This document shows, piece after piece, positions 48,886-60,151 of a DNA stretch of 64,000 nt; the stretch's first letter is position 1; the number at the start of each line of letters is the position of its first letter. Source of the DNA: Caenorhabditis remanei (lineage: Eukaryota; Nematoda; Chromadorea; Rhabditida; Rhabditidae). The notes under the pieces are model-generated. The model was not told where the DNA came from. It worked only from the letters and a program-made list of their open reading frames with translations, and did no database searches. The stretch covers positions 17,608,001-17,672,000 of the forward strand of contig NC_071331.1 of assembly GCF_010183535.1 (NCBI RefSeq), given 5' to 3'. The translations under genes and the position numbers were made by a program.

Positions 48886-49129
48886 ATGGCTTCTCTGAAA
48901 TTCAACATCATCCTTCTTCTCGTTCTTCTCTGTGCCTTCCTGCAAACTACGGATGCTCAATGTGAGTTTTCATTCCTAAACTAGAATTTGAATATATTTC
49001 TTATGTCAACTTGAATAATAATTCATATTTTCAGTCTGGCCCCCATACGGTGGATTCGGATACCATTGTGGATTCCATTGCCGTCGATTCCACAGAAGAA
49101 TGTTCTGGAGAGGATTGCTCTGGGGATAG
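48886..49129 (+). CDS. 56-aa secreted cationic peptide, antimicrobial-like
   Basis: Two exons, 48886-48961 and 49035-49129, in phase, encode 56 aa. The signal peptide (MASLKFNIILLLVLLCAFLQ, then TTDA) is followed by a mature part of about 32 residues rich in Gly, Phe, Trp, His and Arg. It has just two cysteines in GYHCGFHCRRFHRR and ends WRGLLWG. AATAAA at 49203-49208 supports a short transcript. The composition resembles nematode Gly/aromatic-rich NLP/caenacin-type peptides and other cationic antimicrobial peptides, but there is no definite family signature. The CxxxC pair could form one disulphide or bind metal with the histidines. Function is inferred from composition only. Confidence 0.8.
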
Positions 49130-49292
49130 ATCTTCCATATTATATGAATCAATGTGTACATTTGTATATTCTTGAGATTGTATCAATCAACCTATTAAAC
49201 TCAATAAATTATTTCTATATTCAAATTGTCGTCAAACTTTTGATAAGAACAACATCTACAGTACTCCAAGTTTCCTCAAAAAAAACTATTCT

Positions 49293-49656
49293 AACAAGGG
49301 AAGTATACGACGGACCGATTTGAACTTTTTCTATAAATTTGACCGCAGGTAATTTGGACCTTGAGGATTCGAAAACTGCAATAAAAATCTGCTAAATGCT
49401 CATGTGAACCGAGTTATGACCCGTCAAACTTTTCTATTTTTTTCATGTGGCTAAGCTTTTCTCGTGAAATCAATTCACCGAATAGTCTATCGAAACTTGT
49501 GCTGTAGAATTGAAAAGTTTTACAGGTCATAACTCGGTTCACATGAGCATTTAGCAGATTTTTATTGCAGTTTTCGAATCCTCAAGGTCCAAATTACCTG
49601 CGGTCAAATTTATAGAAAAAGTTCAACTTGGTCCGTCGTATGTATACTTCTCTTGT
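49293..49656. mobile_element. Hairpin MITE with about 142-bp inverted arms
   Basis: The arms 49293-49434 and 49512-49656 are almost perfect reverse complements around a 77-bp loop. Landmarks are TTTGACCGCAGGTAATTTGG, CTCATGTGAACCGAGTTATG and their inverses. Outer ends read AACAAGGGAAGTATAC and GTATACTTCTCTTGT. No coding capacity. The arms diverge only at the outer ends and near the loop, suggesting a fairly recent insertion just after the small peptide gene. Confidence 0.9.
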
Positions 49657-49713
49657 AAAATGCAAAACAACGGTCAAGTTGGTGTTGATGGGGTTAGGAT
49701 TGCGAACGGTGAA

Positions 49714-50790
49714 CACAGGTAGTTAGCCAGCGACGAAATACGGACCATATACGCGTCCGCGCCGGACTCAAAAAGAAGTAGCTAAGGACGATATGTGTGC
49801 GTCATATACGGTCCGTTTCGAGTCCGCGCGCCGAAAAAGTTGCTCCTCTCCCTCCCACCGCCAGCCCCCTCCCTACTTTTGTTTCCCGGTTTAGATCGTC
49901 ATTTAACAAGGAAGATTAGTGATAAAATTACTATTTTATTTAAAGAAAGATAAAAAGGAACATTGAAAATAATGAAAATAAGAAGAAAACATAGCAAATT
50001 AGACATAGAAATCACAAGTTTGTCGGCCAGTCGTGTCCTTGAAATCAATCGAAATCCAATTGTCGTAGAAGCAATATTCAGTCGTTGATTTCCGTTTTTC
50101 CCTTTGTATTTCTGAAAAAAATCAATTAATTGCGGAATAAAAAATATTTATTCAGTTAACTTACTTTCGAAAAAGGGTTCCTCCTCCGAACAAATACCGA
50201 TGTCGTGTTTGAGAAGGAGTTCCGGCCAATTTTATCGAATTTCCTCACTGAAAAATTTATTTTGAATAGAGAATGTTGAATACTATCACAAACCTTTGAG
50301 GAAATCGAAGAATTGGTTCCATTTCAGCTATCGCCGCTGTTTCTCTTTTTGGGATCATCGGACTGACTGAAAACATACTAATTTTTCGATCATTCGCAGT
50401 TAAATGCGGGAATTTTTCACGAAAAAAATAAATTAAAATAAATTTCAATATAAAAAACATAAAGAAAGGCGAAACTTTCGAAAAATAGGGAAAGAAACGT
50501 AAAAGCTCCGTAAATGATTAAAAAATTATCATTATCCGAGAGGAGTCCGAGAGCTTCGGAAGAGCTGCTGCAAGCGGCCGCCGCGGCCAGTCCATACGGA
50601 CTATTTCGCCAATCCATATACGGTCCGCGCTGAGTCCGCGCGCGGACGCCCGCCGCCCACTGCCTCCTCTTTCCCCGAAGTCCACACTGCGTCCATATAC
50701 AGTCCGTAGCGGGCCATATTTTCGCCGCGGACTCTATGCGGACGGAAAATGGGACTGAATCCGCATGCGGACCACACGCCAACTACCTGT
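49714..50790. mobile_element. CpG-rich terminal-inverted-repeat element with internal degraded gene
   Basis: Short terminal inverted repeats are CACAGGTAGTTAGC on the left and GCCAACTACCTGTG on the right. Both ends carry repeated subterminal motifs of the form CATATACGGTCCG (left near 49808, right near 50616 and 50694) in sequence far richer in CpG than its surroundings. The middle is AT-rich with splice-bounded exon-like blocks on the minus strand. Target-site duplication is unclear (TGAACA and TGAAGA). The subterminal repeat arrays recall hAT or Harbinger-type organisation, but the superfamily is not decided. Confidence 0.65.
49999..50367 (-). pseudogene. Degraded three-exon gene inside the inverted-repeat element
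   Basis: On the minus strand, blocks 50367-50294, 50247-50165 and 50111-49999 are bounded by good splice consensus (TTTTCAG acceptors; GTTTGT and GTAAGT donors). They read WNQFFDFLK, then WPELLLKHDIGICSEEE, then CFYDNWISIDFKDTTG to a stop. The last block and the second half of the middle block share phase. The first half of the middle block needs a one-base shift, and an in-frame TAA interrupts the continuous frame. This looks like a formerly coding unit carried by the element. The family is unknown; the first part faintly resembles nematode SPK-type domains. Confidence 0.5.
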
Positions 50791-51308
50791 GAAGAACGCG
50801 GGGTCTTTACCACAGAATGAACTGCAGAACGAGGGGGTGTTTCACAAAGAAACCAGAAGTATTAGAGAACCCATCAACTCCGGACCGATGGCGAATTAGA
50901 GGGGAAGAGGTGTTGTTCATATATTAATGGAGAACGAAGCAGCCGACGTTTCACGGGGAATGGCGTGCGGAGTTTCCCGCGCAGGGATGGAGATCGAATG
51001 ATGATTTTTTTGAAAGAGCTTCATTTTTCTAGTCGATAACTTTTCCGAATCAGCTCTTCGGACACCAATGCTTCAACTTTTTTAATACACAGCACAGAAC
51101 TCAATCTATTTACACGTATCCTCTTATCACATTTCAAAATCTCTTATCTCTTCTCACATCTTCCGTAAACTACTCCACTTCCCTAGTTCCTCAGGTCACC
51201 CAAAGGTCAATCTAAACCAAAACAAAAGTTACAAAATCAGTACAAGAGAAGTTTCTCTCTCTCGATAGCCTCTACTAACCACCCTACTAACCATCTCCTC
51301 TCGACACA
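50791..51308. other. Intergenic, 0.5 kb
   Basis: Region right of the inverted-repeat element, GC-richer up to about 51000 and then AT-rich. It is presumably the promoter of the 302-aa protein gene. No gene is seen. Confidence 0.5.
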
Positions 51309-52361
51309 ATGCTTTATCAAAAGAAGCCCATCAACCAGAAGTTGAACAAAGTGAGTACCTTCAGAAGACCCTTTCCTGAGATTCCACTTCCTCTCTTTTC
51401 CAGATGATCCCTCTTCCAAACGTGATCGCGTGGAAAGTGAATCCAGCCGACGTGTTGCATCGTGGACGTGTCATGTGCATGTTCCGAACGAAACGAACAT
51501 TTCTTCCCGATGATATTTCTTCTCTGAACATGAGAATGACAACGGTGACACGGAATGGTGACATGATTGTCTATGATACAAAGGATCGTGGTCTGATCAT
51601 CAATCTTCGAGATGCCACAGATGTTCTCACAGAGTGTGACAAGTACAAGTCTAAGAAGGTCAAATATGTGAGTTGAATGATGATAGAAAGATAGATTTTC
51701 AATGTTTTCAGTCCCGTAGCCACATCAAAATCCGTATGCCACGTGGAAACATTCACTTGTTTGTCCGCGACGAAGCCATCTATAAATGGTCTGCAGCCAT
51801 CCTCGAAGCGCACGTTTATTGCCGTCCGAAACCATTTGTATTGATCAGAAAAGAGATTCAACCGCATCAGGAACCAGTGACTGCAATCGAGAAGGCTCCA
51901 GAATCTCCAACATCTCCAATGACGTCTTCTAATAGTGGACTGATTACTGTAATTGAGAAACGATCGACTTCAGAAGACACTTTGATGTAGGAATAGAAAT
52001 GATGCATATTTAAAACCAATTGATTAGTTTCAGCCCGTCAGTTCGTCGTGGTGCTGTTCCAGTTGGCACGCTTCGATGCAAGATTGAGAAGGAAATTGAG
52101 AAGAATCCAAAGGTTGAAATGCTCCCAGAGCCAACGACGTCTCAACAGAAGCCTTCTCAGTCGACGTCATCTGAACAGAAGCACTTTACTTCATTCTTTG
52201 TTCTTCACGAAGGAGGAATTCGTACTCAAGGAATTCCAGTTCAAGTGAAAACTGAACCATTGGATGATAATCAGAAGACGTTTCTGAATCTCGAAAGACC
52301 CGAAGAGGAATCAAAAGGATCAGCGAAGAAGGAGTGGTGGATGCGTTCTCTGAAATGCTAA
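51309..52361 (+). CDS. Unrecognised 302-aa protein, possibly PH-like
   Basis: Four exons, 51309-51350, 51404-51667, 51712-51986 and 52034-52361, in frame. An AATAAA lies at 52367-52372. The first about 155 residues appear globular, with alternating strand-like hydrophobics and a terminal helix motif IYKWSAAILEAHVYC. That pattern (seven strands, then an amphipathic helix with Trp) suggests a PH-like fold, which is an inference. The remainder is a Ser/Thr/Pro/Gln/Glu-rich disordered tail with TSQQKPSQSTSSEQK and a conserved-looking WWMRSLKC terminus. There is no signal peptide. The gene lies tail-to-tail with ebax-1 (about 320 bp). I do not recognise a named family. Confidence 0.8.
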
Positions 52362-52684
52362 TTACTAATAAAAACAATTTATCTTGCTAAACAACAATTT
52401 ATTTAAGCCAGCATTTACAAATCGAATGGTTTAAAAAAAAAGTACAGAAAAAGTTAGCTACCCTTACTCGCCGATTTCAGCATTGTTATCCGTGGTGCGT
52501 TTTCATGAAAAGATTCAAAAATGTACAAGAAGTCGTGTAAGTGGTGAGAAGGAAATGGATGGAACCAGCCATCATTCCACAATAAGTAATCTGCTTTGGA
52601 AGAGAACACGTATAAATTTGAAACTGATTAGAACAATAAAACCTATCTAAAAATGATAAATACATATAATGACATAAAAGTGAG

Positions 52685-55600
52685 TTACTGTGCGCATAGT
52701 TGTTGCAAGAGTGGATTCAAAGCAACAGCAGATTCTCGTTTGTATGCCTTCTGTCGCTTGAATGCGCGAACAAAATCCTCGAAAAGTTGTCGACCAATAT
52801 GTGGAATGCATTGGAATGCATCGTAGGCTCCACGCACAAAGTCGCATAATTGTCCCTGAAATAACTGGCAAACTTGTGAATTATTATCAATTGTCTACTT
52901 ACATCTGAATTATCAACAATACGCGGACTGTTCATTTTATTGACTGTAGCTTGCAAATACTGATCACAGCATCGTTCGAATAATTCTCCAGTGATTTCAT
53001 GATATCCACATGATATCATATGCGTTGTGATATGCCCAGCCGTGCAGTATTTGACATTCGGATAACGAATGCTGCTGAGATTTCGATTAGGAGGCGGAGG
53101 GAAATTCGTTGGAATCAGTGGTACTGGAGCGGCATCAGCCGGTCGAGGATTCTGTGCGACCACTGACAGGTGAGGGAAGTGACTGTAAAATTATCAGTTG
53201 AGTATCGGATAACACAGTTATATATTGTCGAAATAAAAAAAGTGGTACCCGGTGTTTGCGGACTTACTGCTAATTTTAATAATTTTTTCACTAAGTCCGC
53301 AAACACCGGGTATCACTTTTTTTTATTTCGACAATAACTTACCGAACACTCTCTTTAGCATAATTATGAAGAACATATGGAGAGAGGATGGTTCGAGCTG
53401 CGTGCTGATAAAAAGTTCGGATATATTCTGTACCAAGTTGCACAGATATAAAATGCAAGTTTTGAATATCGTCAGCATATGGCGGTGTCTGAAAATAAAG
53501 GTTATTTATTTAGAAAAACGGAGTGAGCTTTTACACTTGTAAATTTCAGATACATTTGTCTATCTTCTCCTGGTGATGTTGCCAAACAATCCATTGCTCT
53601 CATTCCATAATGCCAAGCATTCAGAAGAGCATTTCCAGGTACTGGCGGTGGTACCATGTATTGCTGATTTGGTACCACCCTCGGTATATCCGCGTTCTCT
53701 TCTTGCCCGCCAAGTTGTGGTGCTGATCGACTGTGATGGAATCTCGATCGTTCAATGTTCTCATGTCTGTAACTAGACGGGGGTAGAAGAACAGTTGGAT
53801 CAGCTTCGTACACTTGGGGGTACAACAATGCAACCTGTTGTAGTGTTGGCAGAATGTGGCCTCGTGGAGGGTGCTGTCGCCGGTTTGCTGGCTGATTTGG
53901 AACGTTCACTTGTTGAGCGACACCGGCATTCTGTAATACATGCTGATGGGATTAAGAATGCAATTCTGGAAAGATACAACTTACAACATACGGATTAGCA
54001 ACCAATCCAGCAGGTGGAGCCTGCTGCCTCATTGGATTTTGCTGTCTGTCTTCTGGATAACTCAATTCTTGCCAGTGATTCATCGCTTCGAAAAGAGGAC
54101 GAGATCGTCCGACTTCACGGAATTGCGTAGTATCCATGGCTAACAACGCAGCTGTTGACATATCCCGACCACCTTGCTGACATCTTCTCAATGCATGAAT
54201 TACTTCATCATCAGTGAGTGCATGAGCGAATGGAAGAACTGATAATGCCATACGCCCAGCTTCATGTCTCATCGCTGGATCAGATGCTGGAGCGATTCGA
54301 TCTGACATTTGAGCCACTTCATTCGGTGTGAAATGAGCCATCCAAATTTCACGCATCAACTCCAGTGAACTTGATCCTATATCTTCCACTTGTGCAGTTA
54401 TCCAACTCGCTATATTACTGTATGTTCTGGTATTCCAGTTGGGTGATATTCGATTACTCATTCCTAATGCGTAGATCGAAATAGCCATTGCACAAAGATG
54501 GAGGCGTCGATTCGTTCCACCCAGATTCTGACCACCCCAGACAGCATTATTCTGTGTACCACCGGCTTCAAAGAGAATTTTCTTCGATAACTCTTGCATA
54601 TGATATACTGCAGCATCAGTTACAGTAGTTCCAGGATCGTTAGAAAAGGATCGAGCGTTCCGTTTCTTATTTCTTCGAGCAGCATGAAACTGGTTTTTCT
54701 GATTTCTCGAATAGTTTGGACCGACAGTCTTCTTCGCACTCGGACCAGGAACATTTGAATCAGATTCAACAGAGTCAGTAGATCGACTTGTTGAAGGATC
54801 TGATGCTTTGTACCCCGAGTTCTCGCTTGATGCTGAACCTCTTGGTGGATTATCTGTTGTCCTATTTCTGTTTCTGAAAACTTACAATTTGGAATGAAGA
54901 ACATCATGTGAAACTTACATTGGTGCCGCAGCAGGAAAGTCAGAAATCCTCAAACGAATCAATTCGGCTTCAATTTGTGCCTGGTAATCAGTCAATGTGT
55001 TCTCTGGTTCTCCCTCTTCAACTTGTTCTTCTGGTATATCTTTATACGGGAATACTGGTCTTTGTCCAGGTTTGAATCTCTTCGTGTATACTGGACATCT
55101 CTCTAAAAAGAAAGCAGCGTTCGAGAGATGGTGTCTGGAAAATAGTGAATATTAGATACTATAACGAAATATGAAAATCTTACTGATACATCCGATGAAG
55201 CTTTGGATCGAGAATCTGATCAATAACCAGTGCACACCTTTCTTGAGAATCCTTGTATCGAACTAGTAGCATTGATGTCAATTCACTTTTCTCCCGACGA
55301 ATGGTTTCCCAATGCAAAACGTATCTCTCAGAAATTATCGGACGACAACCAACGATATGCAGTGAGACATGGAGAGCCAAATCTGAATCAGATGGAATCA
55401 GAAGACGTCGATTATGCTGAAGAGCGGGCGAAGCTGTCGTTGTTGCATTTTGTGGAGGAGGACGATGATGGTTGTTTGGAGGCTCGGTCCAGTAAAGAGC
55501 CAGAAAGAGGAACTTCGTCATAGCGATCGGAGGGAGTTCACCGTTATTTCCAGAATCTGTTTCAATGATTTCAATAGCTCTTGCTCGGACTTTTTCCATT

Positions 55601-58304
55601 TGAGAAGCAGTCATTTGAACTGTTTGCCATATTTGATCAAGAATAGCAACGAATTCAGTTTCCAGATAGGTGAAGAGAATCTGATGATGCTTCGTGTAGA
55701 ATGGATACTTCGGCAGACTGAGAGTTCGCATGGATATATCGAATACTGTATGTTGAAGATGTGGACTGTCTTTCAGCACTTTCGTTAAGTACAGTATCTT
55801 CTCCATGGTCGATAAGAATCGATTCGCCTTTGCCACCTCTTCGTCTCTATCACTTCCTGTTATTTCATCAGAAACGTTGGAGGACGAGGAAGAAGTAGAT
55901 GCTGATTGCTGCGAAGTGCTCGGTCTTTCTTCGTTAGTTTTCAAAAATTCTTGACATTGTTCCGCCAAGCTGTCCACCAAATACTCGCTATTTTTCAGTG
56001 CATTTTCTACCGCATCTGCTCGATATCCATGTGTTCCATATGCCTCTACACGTAGAAACCTGGCTTCTAGAGCATCTAATGGAGAGAAAGAAGCAGCAAG
56101 AACTTCATTGACATCCATTTCCGCAGAGTCGATTTTCTTTTTCTTCGGTACTTCTGGTCGTTGTGGACCCTTCTGTACATCACTTTCCTGGCCTGATTCT
56201 GTACTGTCATTCAATGATTGATTCATATCATGATCTTCTTCCACAACTCTCCAAACTCCATCAACTCCTCTGTATTCTTCCTGTTTCCGAATCGGCCAAG
56301 CTTGTCCTTCTTCCTCCATTCGCTTCTTTAGCAACTTCTTCTTTCGTTTCTTCTTTTTCAGCGACTTTTCTCGGTGTGGAGGAACCATCTTATAGCTCAC
56401 CGTCAAATTTGGTTCGGAAACATAGAAAATTGCATTCTCTCGAACTCCGAATCGTATATTCTGCTCATTCAGATAGTGACACATTTGAATTGCTGGATAA
56501 AATCCCGGGAAACAGTTCAAAGTGAATTTCATATTAACTGCCGAAAGCTGATATCTGATATCAACGTTAGTGATCGTTTGGAGTATTTCAGCAATTTTGT
56601 AGTTACTTAGAACAGTTGCATCTGTAGATGGCATGCTATCATTTTTCTCTGGAGGAGCTGAAGTGATCATATTTTTCAATCGAGTTACAGCAGTTCTATG
56701 ATATGCTTGAAGGTATCCAGCCAATTGTGATCGATAATTCTTTCCAGCTCTTGGATTGATTGCAACTAATTTCCAGAGCAAAACTACTTCGTCGCATAAT
56801 TGAGAACAATGAAGTTGCGCAAGATATTGAGAATCTGGAGCTTTGAAACAATTCGCTTGAGTCCAATTTCCAGATTGTACCAATTTTGAAATGTACCACC
56901 ACAAAAGGACTTGACTGTTCGATAAACACTCATCAGTGATTGTTCTCAAAAGTGCCACTGCATTATCATCGCTTCTGGCGAACATTTCTCGAACCATTTG
57001 CAATAAATTCCACATTCCTTCTGGCTCTCTGCATCGAAGTGGCTTAATCATTGTAGTCCATTCGGTATGAGTTGGATGTTGAACTGATGAAAGATATTGA
57101 ACATCGCAATGAACTGCCGGTGCTGGCACACAATATTTAATCAGAAGTCGCCGCACTTTGTTCTCTATTTCAGGAAAATCATATCGAGAAATCGGTTCAT
57201 GACCACCATCTGTAGGATCAGGAGCTCCAAGCAGTCGATTTATTGTCGAATTTGGATCTTTAATTTGATCAATGAGCTTTTGAAATCCAGGTATGCATTT
57301 TCGTGGAATGTCGTTTATATGCCATTGAACTAACTTCCGTAAATCTGTATCATTCATCGAATTGATTGCATCTGCTATTGTTTCTTTGAATTTGATCTGA
57401 CTTCTCTCTGATATCCGATAAATACAAAGTGCAACCACATGTTTACACCAACTCGACCGATTCGAGCATTCACAGGTACACTCGACAATTCGACATCTGT
57501 CGACTTTCACCGTCACATGAAAGGAATCTCGATTGTCACTATTTCCGGCATCAGGAGGTGTGTTGCTGATGTTTCCACTCAAAAGGAATCCAGTTTGTGA
57601 CACATCACGGACGTTTCCCCACTGATACAACATTTTTCCGAACTCATACTGATCTGCGGATCCGTTAGCGAGAGTACTGAAAAATATAATATAAGAAACG
57701 GTGAAAGTTACTTCATTTTACTTACCTGTACATACGAATTTCGTCAGTTGATTGCGGAAAGCAGTGAACAATGAAAGACACAAATATTTTCTCAGGAATC
57801 GGTCCCATTGGTGAAGGTGGATTCATTTTCTCTGCTCGTGTCACACAAATATGCATATACATTTCTTCCAATTGTTGAAATGACCATTTCTCCGCACAAA
57901 CTTTCGCCGAAATTTCAGAAAGTGTTAGTAGAATTCCAGTCGGATTGTCTCCCCGTGACATCATCGGATGATGAGCCAATGGATTATTCGGATCTCCCGC
58001 AACGACCGTTCTTGTAGATGCAGATGAGTATCGTCCTGATGTATTATGATATTGATAGACGACGCACGAGAGGCCTGGTTGAATTGCTTCACAAGTTGAG
58101 GAGCAATCCGCCCATCCTCTCCAATTATGTTGATTTTCATCGATTGAATCATCTAAAGAGACTTGCGAGTCTTCTTCAAATCGTTCCGAATCCTGAAACT
58201 AGTAAGTTTCATTTAATATAAGCTATGAATAAAATTCAAACCTCAAACGAAACGTCATCGCGACCATCCCATCTATTGTTTCCATGCGGCTGCATCGGCT
58301 GCAT
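52685..58304 (-). CDS. ebax-1: EBAX-1/ZSWIM8, SWIM-domain substrate receptor of a Cullin-RING E3 ligase
   Basis: Nine exons: 58304-58242, 58192-57726, 57676-55184, 55134-54919, 54873-53985, 53930-53535, 53488-53343, 53182-52903 and 52855-52685. They encode 1,706 aa. The N-terminus has FEDSERFEEDS, matching the start of vertebrate ZSWIM8. A SWIM zinc motif lies at about residues 243-256 (C-T-C, then WCKH), followed by GAPDPT and the REPEGMWNLLQMVREMF block shared with ZSWIM8. C-terminal landmarks are HRMYQHHLSNAAFFLERCP and DFVRGAYDAFQCIPHIG. Internal low-complexity parts include a Lys-rich tract (KKKKRKKKLLKKR). EBAX-1 in worms aids protein quality control of the guidance receptor SAX-3/Robo, and ZSWIM8 drives target-directed microRNA degradation; these roles are from family knowledge. 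The start follows a TTTCTTCAG acceptor 62 nt upstream. Confidence 0.95.
53225..53334. mobile_element. TA-flanked hairpin MITE in an ebax-1 intron
   Basis: Left arm 53225-53266 (TTGTCGAAATAAAAAAAGTG...) and right arm 53292-53334 (...CACTTTTTTTTATTTCGACA, then A) are near-perfect inverted repeats enclosing ACCCGGTGTTTGCGGACTTA. The element is flanked by TA on both sides, as expected for Tc1/mariner-mobilised MITEs. It fills most of a 160-bp intron without touching the splice sites. Confidence 0.9.
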
Positions 58305-58366
58305 TGTAGCAGCAATTAGCAGACGTCCTGGACCGATGGAAACGTTTCGATGTATTGGGGGAGAGC

Positions 58367-60144
58367 CTGAAGAAACAAAGAGATGAAAACTTTAGAGTAA
58401 GCGAGAAGAACAATTAACCAGAGAACAGGTAGAGAAGAAAAAATCATCATTCAGAGTGTTACACCTCATTTTATTTGAACCGACCTTGAACCAAGCTTGT
58501 GTTCAAAGTTATCAGAAAAAGCTGAAATAGTCCGAGAGGAGTACACCGGGAATGATAAAATCGCGGCGAGAGTCGAGAAACAACTACAGTAATCATGTAG
58601 TTTTACGGGCAAAACATTTTTCATTTTTGTCAGCTGCAACTTTCGTTTTTCCTAACTTTCGTGGTAATTAGTTATTTTTTAGACATTATTTTGTTCAAAA
58701 ACTCATTAAAGTAATTACTTTTTTTTTTGAATTATTTGTGCCGAACTTTCGCTTTTTCATCGCTTGTCAGTTTATCGTCAACAACAAAAGCTTTTGCAAG
58801 TTTTAGCATATAAAAAGTTCATGAATACGTTTTCAAAAGTATCGTTACTATTGCAAGGTTTTAATGTTAATTTTCATTAATTTATGAGAAATCCGAGTGA
58901 AAAAAGGCGGTGTTTCCCCTCTGGAGTTGTAAAAAAATTAAAAACAAATTAGTTAGGTTTAATTCCCGACTCGAGAATAATGTAAATAACTTTTACCTTA
59001 GTTTTAATTAATTAAGTGAGTTAGATTTAATAATAGTCTATTAAAACGCTTCTGAAACCTCTCCGTTTGTTTCATTCTCTTTCCGAAAGAAAAAAGTATG
59101 CAAATTTTTTAAAATCAGCTAATTAAGTAGTAGTTTTCACAAGTTTTAGTATTTTCAATTTAACTGAAGTTCATTAAAAAATATATAGAAGCGCAAACAG
59201 AGATTTGAAAAACATATCTCATTCAAAATCAGAAGTTAACAAGTATTATCTGGATATGATAAATTGATATAGGTCATTCCATTTAAAGTTTAAGTTAGGA
59301 ATGGTTCGGAAACTATGTACTGAGTAGACGCTCTTTCTTCGCTTCCTCGTCGTGTCGACCAACCCTCCGGCTGCGGAATCTCGGCGTCTCCTCTTTTTCA
59401 ACGCTATTCCTTCTCACGGCCCGTTCCTATCGGTGCCTTTCACATAGGCGAGCGCAAGTGGCCGAGACGGGAAGACGAGTGGGCGAAGTGTTGACCAGTC
59501 CTCCAGCTGGAGTGAGGGAAATACGCTCTATTGGAAAACGATTCAAACGGCGCTACTTTTAAATTAGAAAATTGTGTTTCTCAGTTTTTGTTTCCTATGA
59601 TTCAATTCTTGCCATCTAATTACTAGAAGTTATGGCTAAATTATACAGAAAAATGATCTCAGTTCGAATATCATTGATTAGAACGGAAAGCGGAGTTTTT
59701 ATTGAAATAGGACGATATATTTCGAAATGAAAAGTTTTCCTATAGTAAAACGTTGAGAGACCTAGAGACTCACCATACCAAAAAATAGAATGCAAACGTC
59801 GTCTGTTTTGCGCCGAAGAAGCTTATAGACGAACTACTGCGACGTCGACGACGAAAACAACCAGAAAGGTCTTGTTTTCGCTGAAACGAGGGTTGTAGGG
59901 CCTGGCACGTGCCCCGTTCGCTGCTCTTTCGTTATTTTCTACTAGCTCTCAGCTTATTGATTGAGGGGTTAATCTTTGATAGGGAAAATGAAGGTAATTT
60001 CTTGATTTTTCTTTAAAAATTGATTTAAAAAAATGGAAACTGAAATTTGACACACTATTGAATTTAAAATTAATTTGAAGTCTCTTCGTTGTTAATAAAT
60101 GCATCACACCGATCGTTAATTTCATCTAAAAGCGTGATTTTCAG
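58367..60144. promoter_or_regulatory. Divergent ebax-1/rad-51 promoter region
   Basis: 1.8 kb between head-to-head genes. Most is AT-rich. A GC-rich block at about 59330-59530 contains a diverged direct repeat (GTGTCGACCAACCCTCCGGC near 59352 and GTGTTGACCAGTCCTCCAGC near 59488). A palindromic E-box GGCACGTGCC lies at 59904-59913. An ATGAAG/GTAATT unit at 59988-59993 could be a short leader exon spliced to the rad-51 acceptor at 60144, giving only a tiny upstream frame. No other gene is seen. Confidence 0.5.
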
Positions 60145-60151
60145 ATCAAAA

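Noticed and set aside
50417..50813. Two overlapping minus-strand frames at the right end of the inverted-repeat element
   Set aside because: They translate the CpG-rich subterminal repeats (Ala/Arg/Gly runs) and have no splice context.
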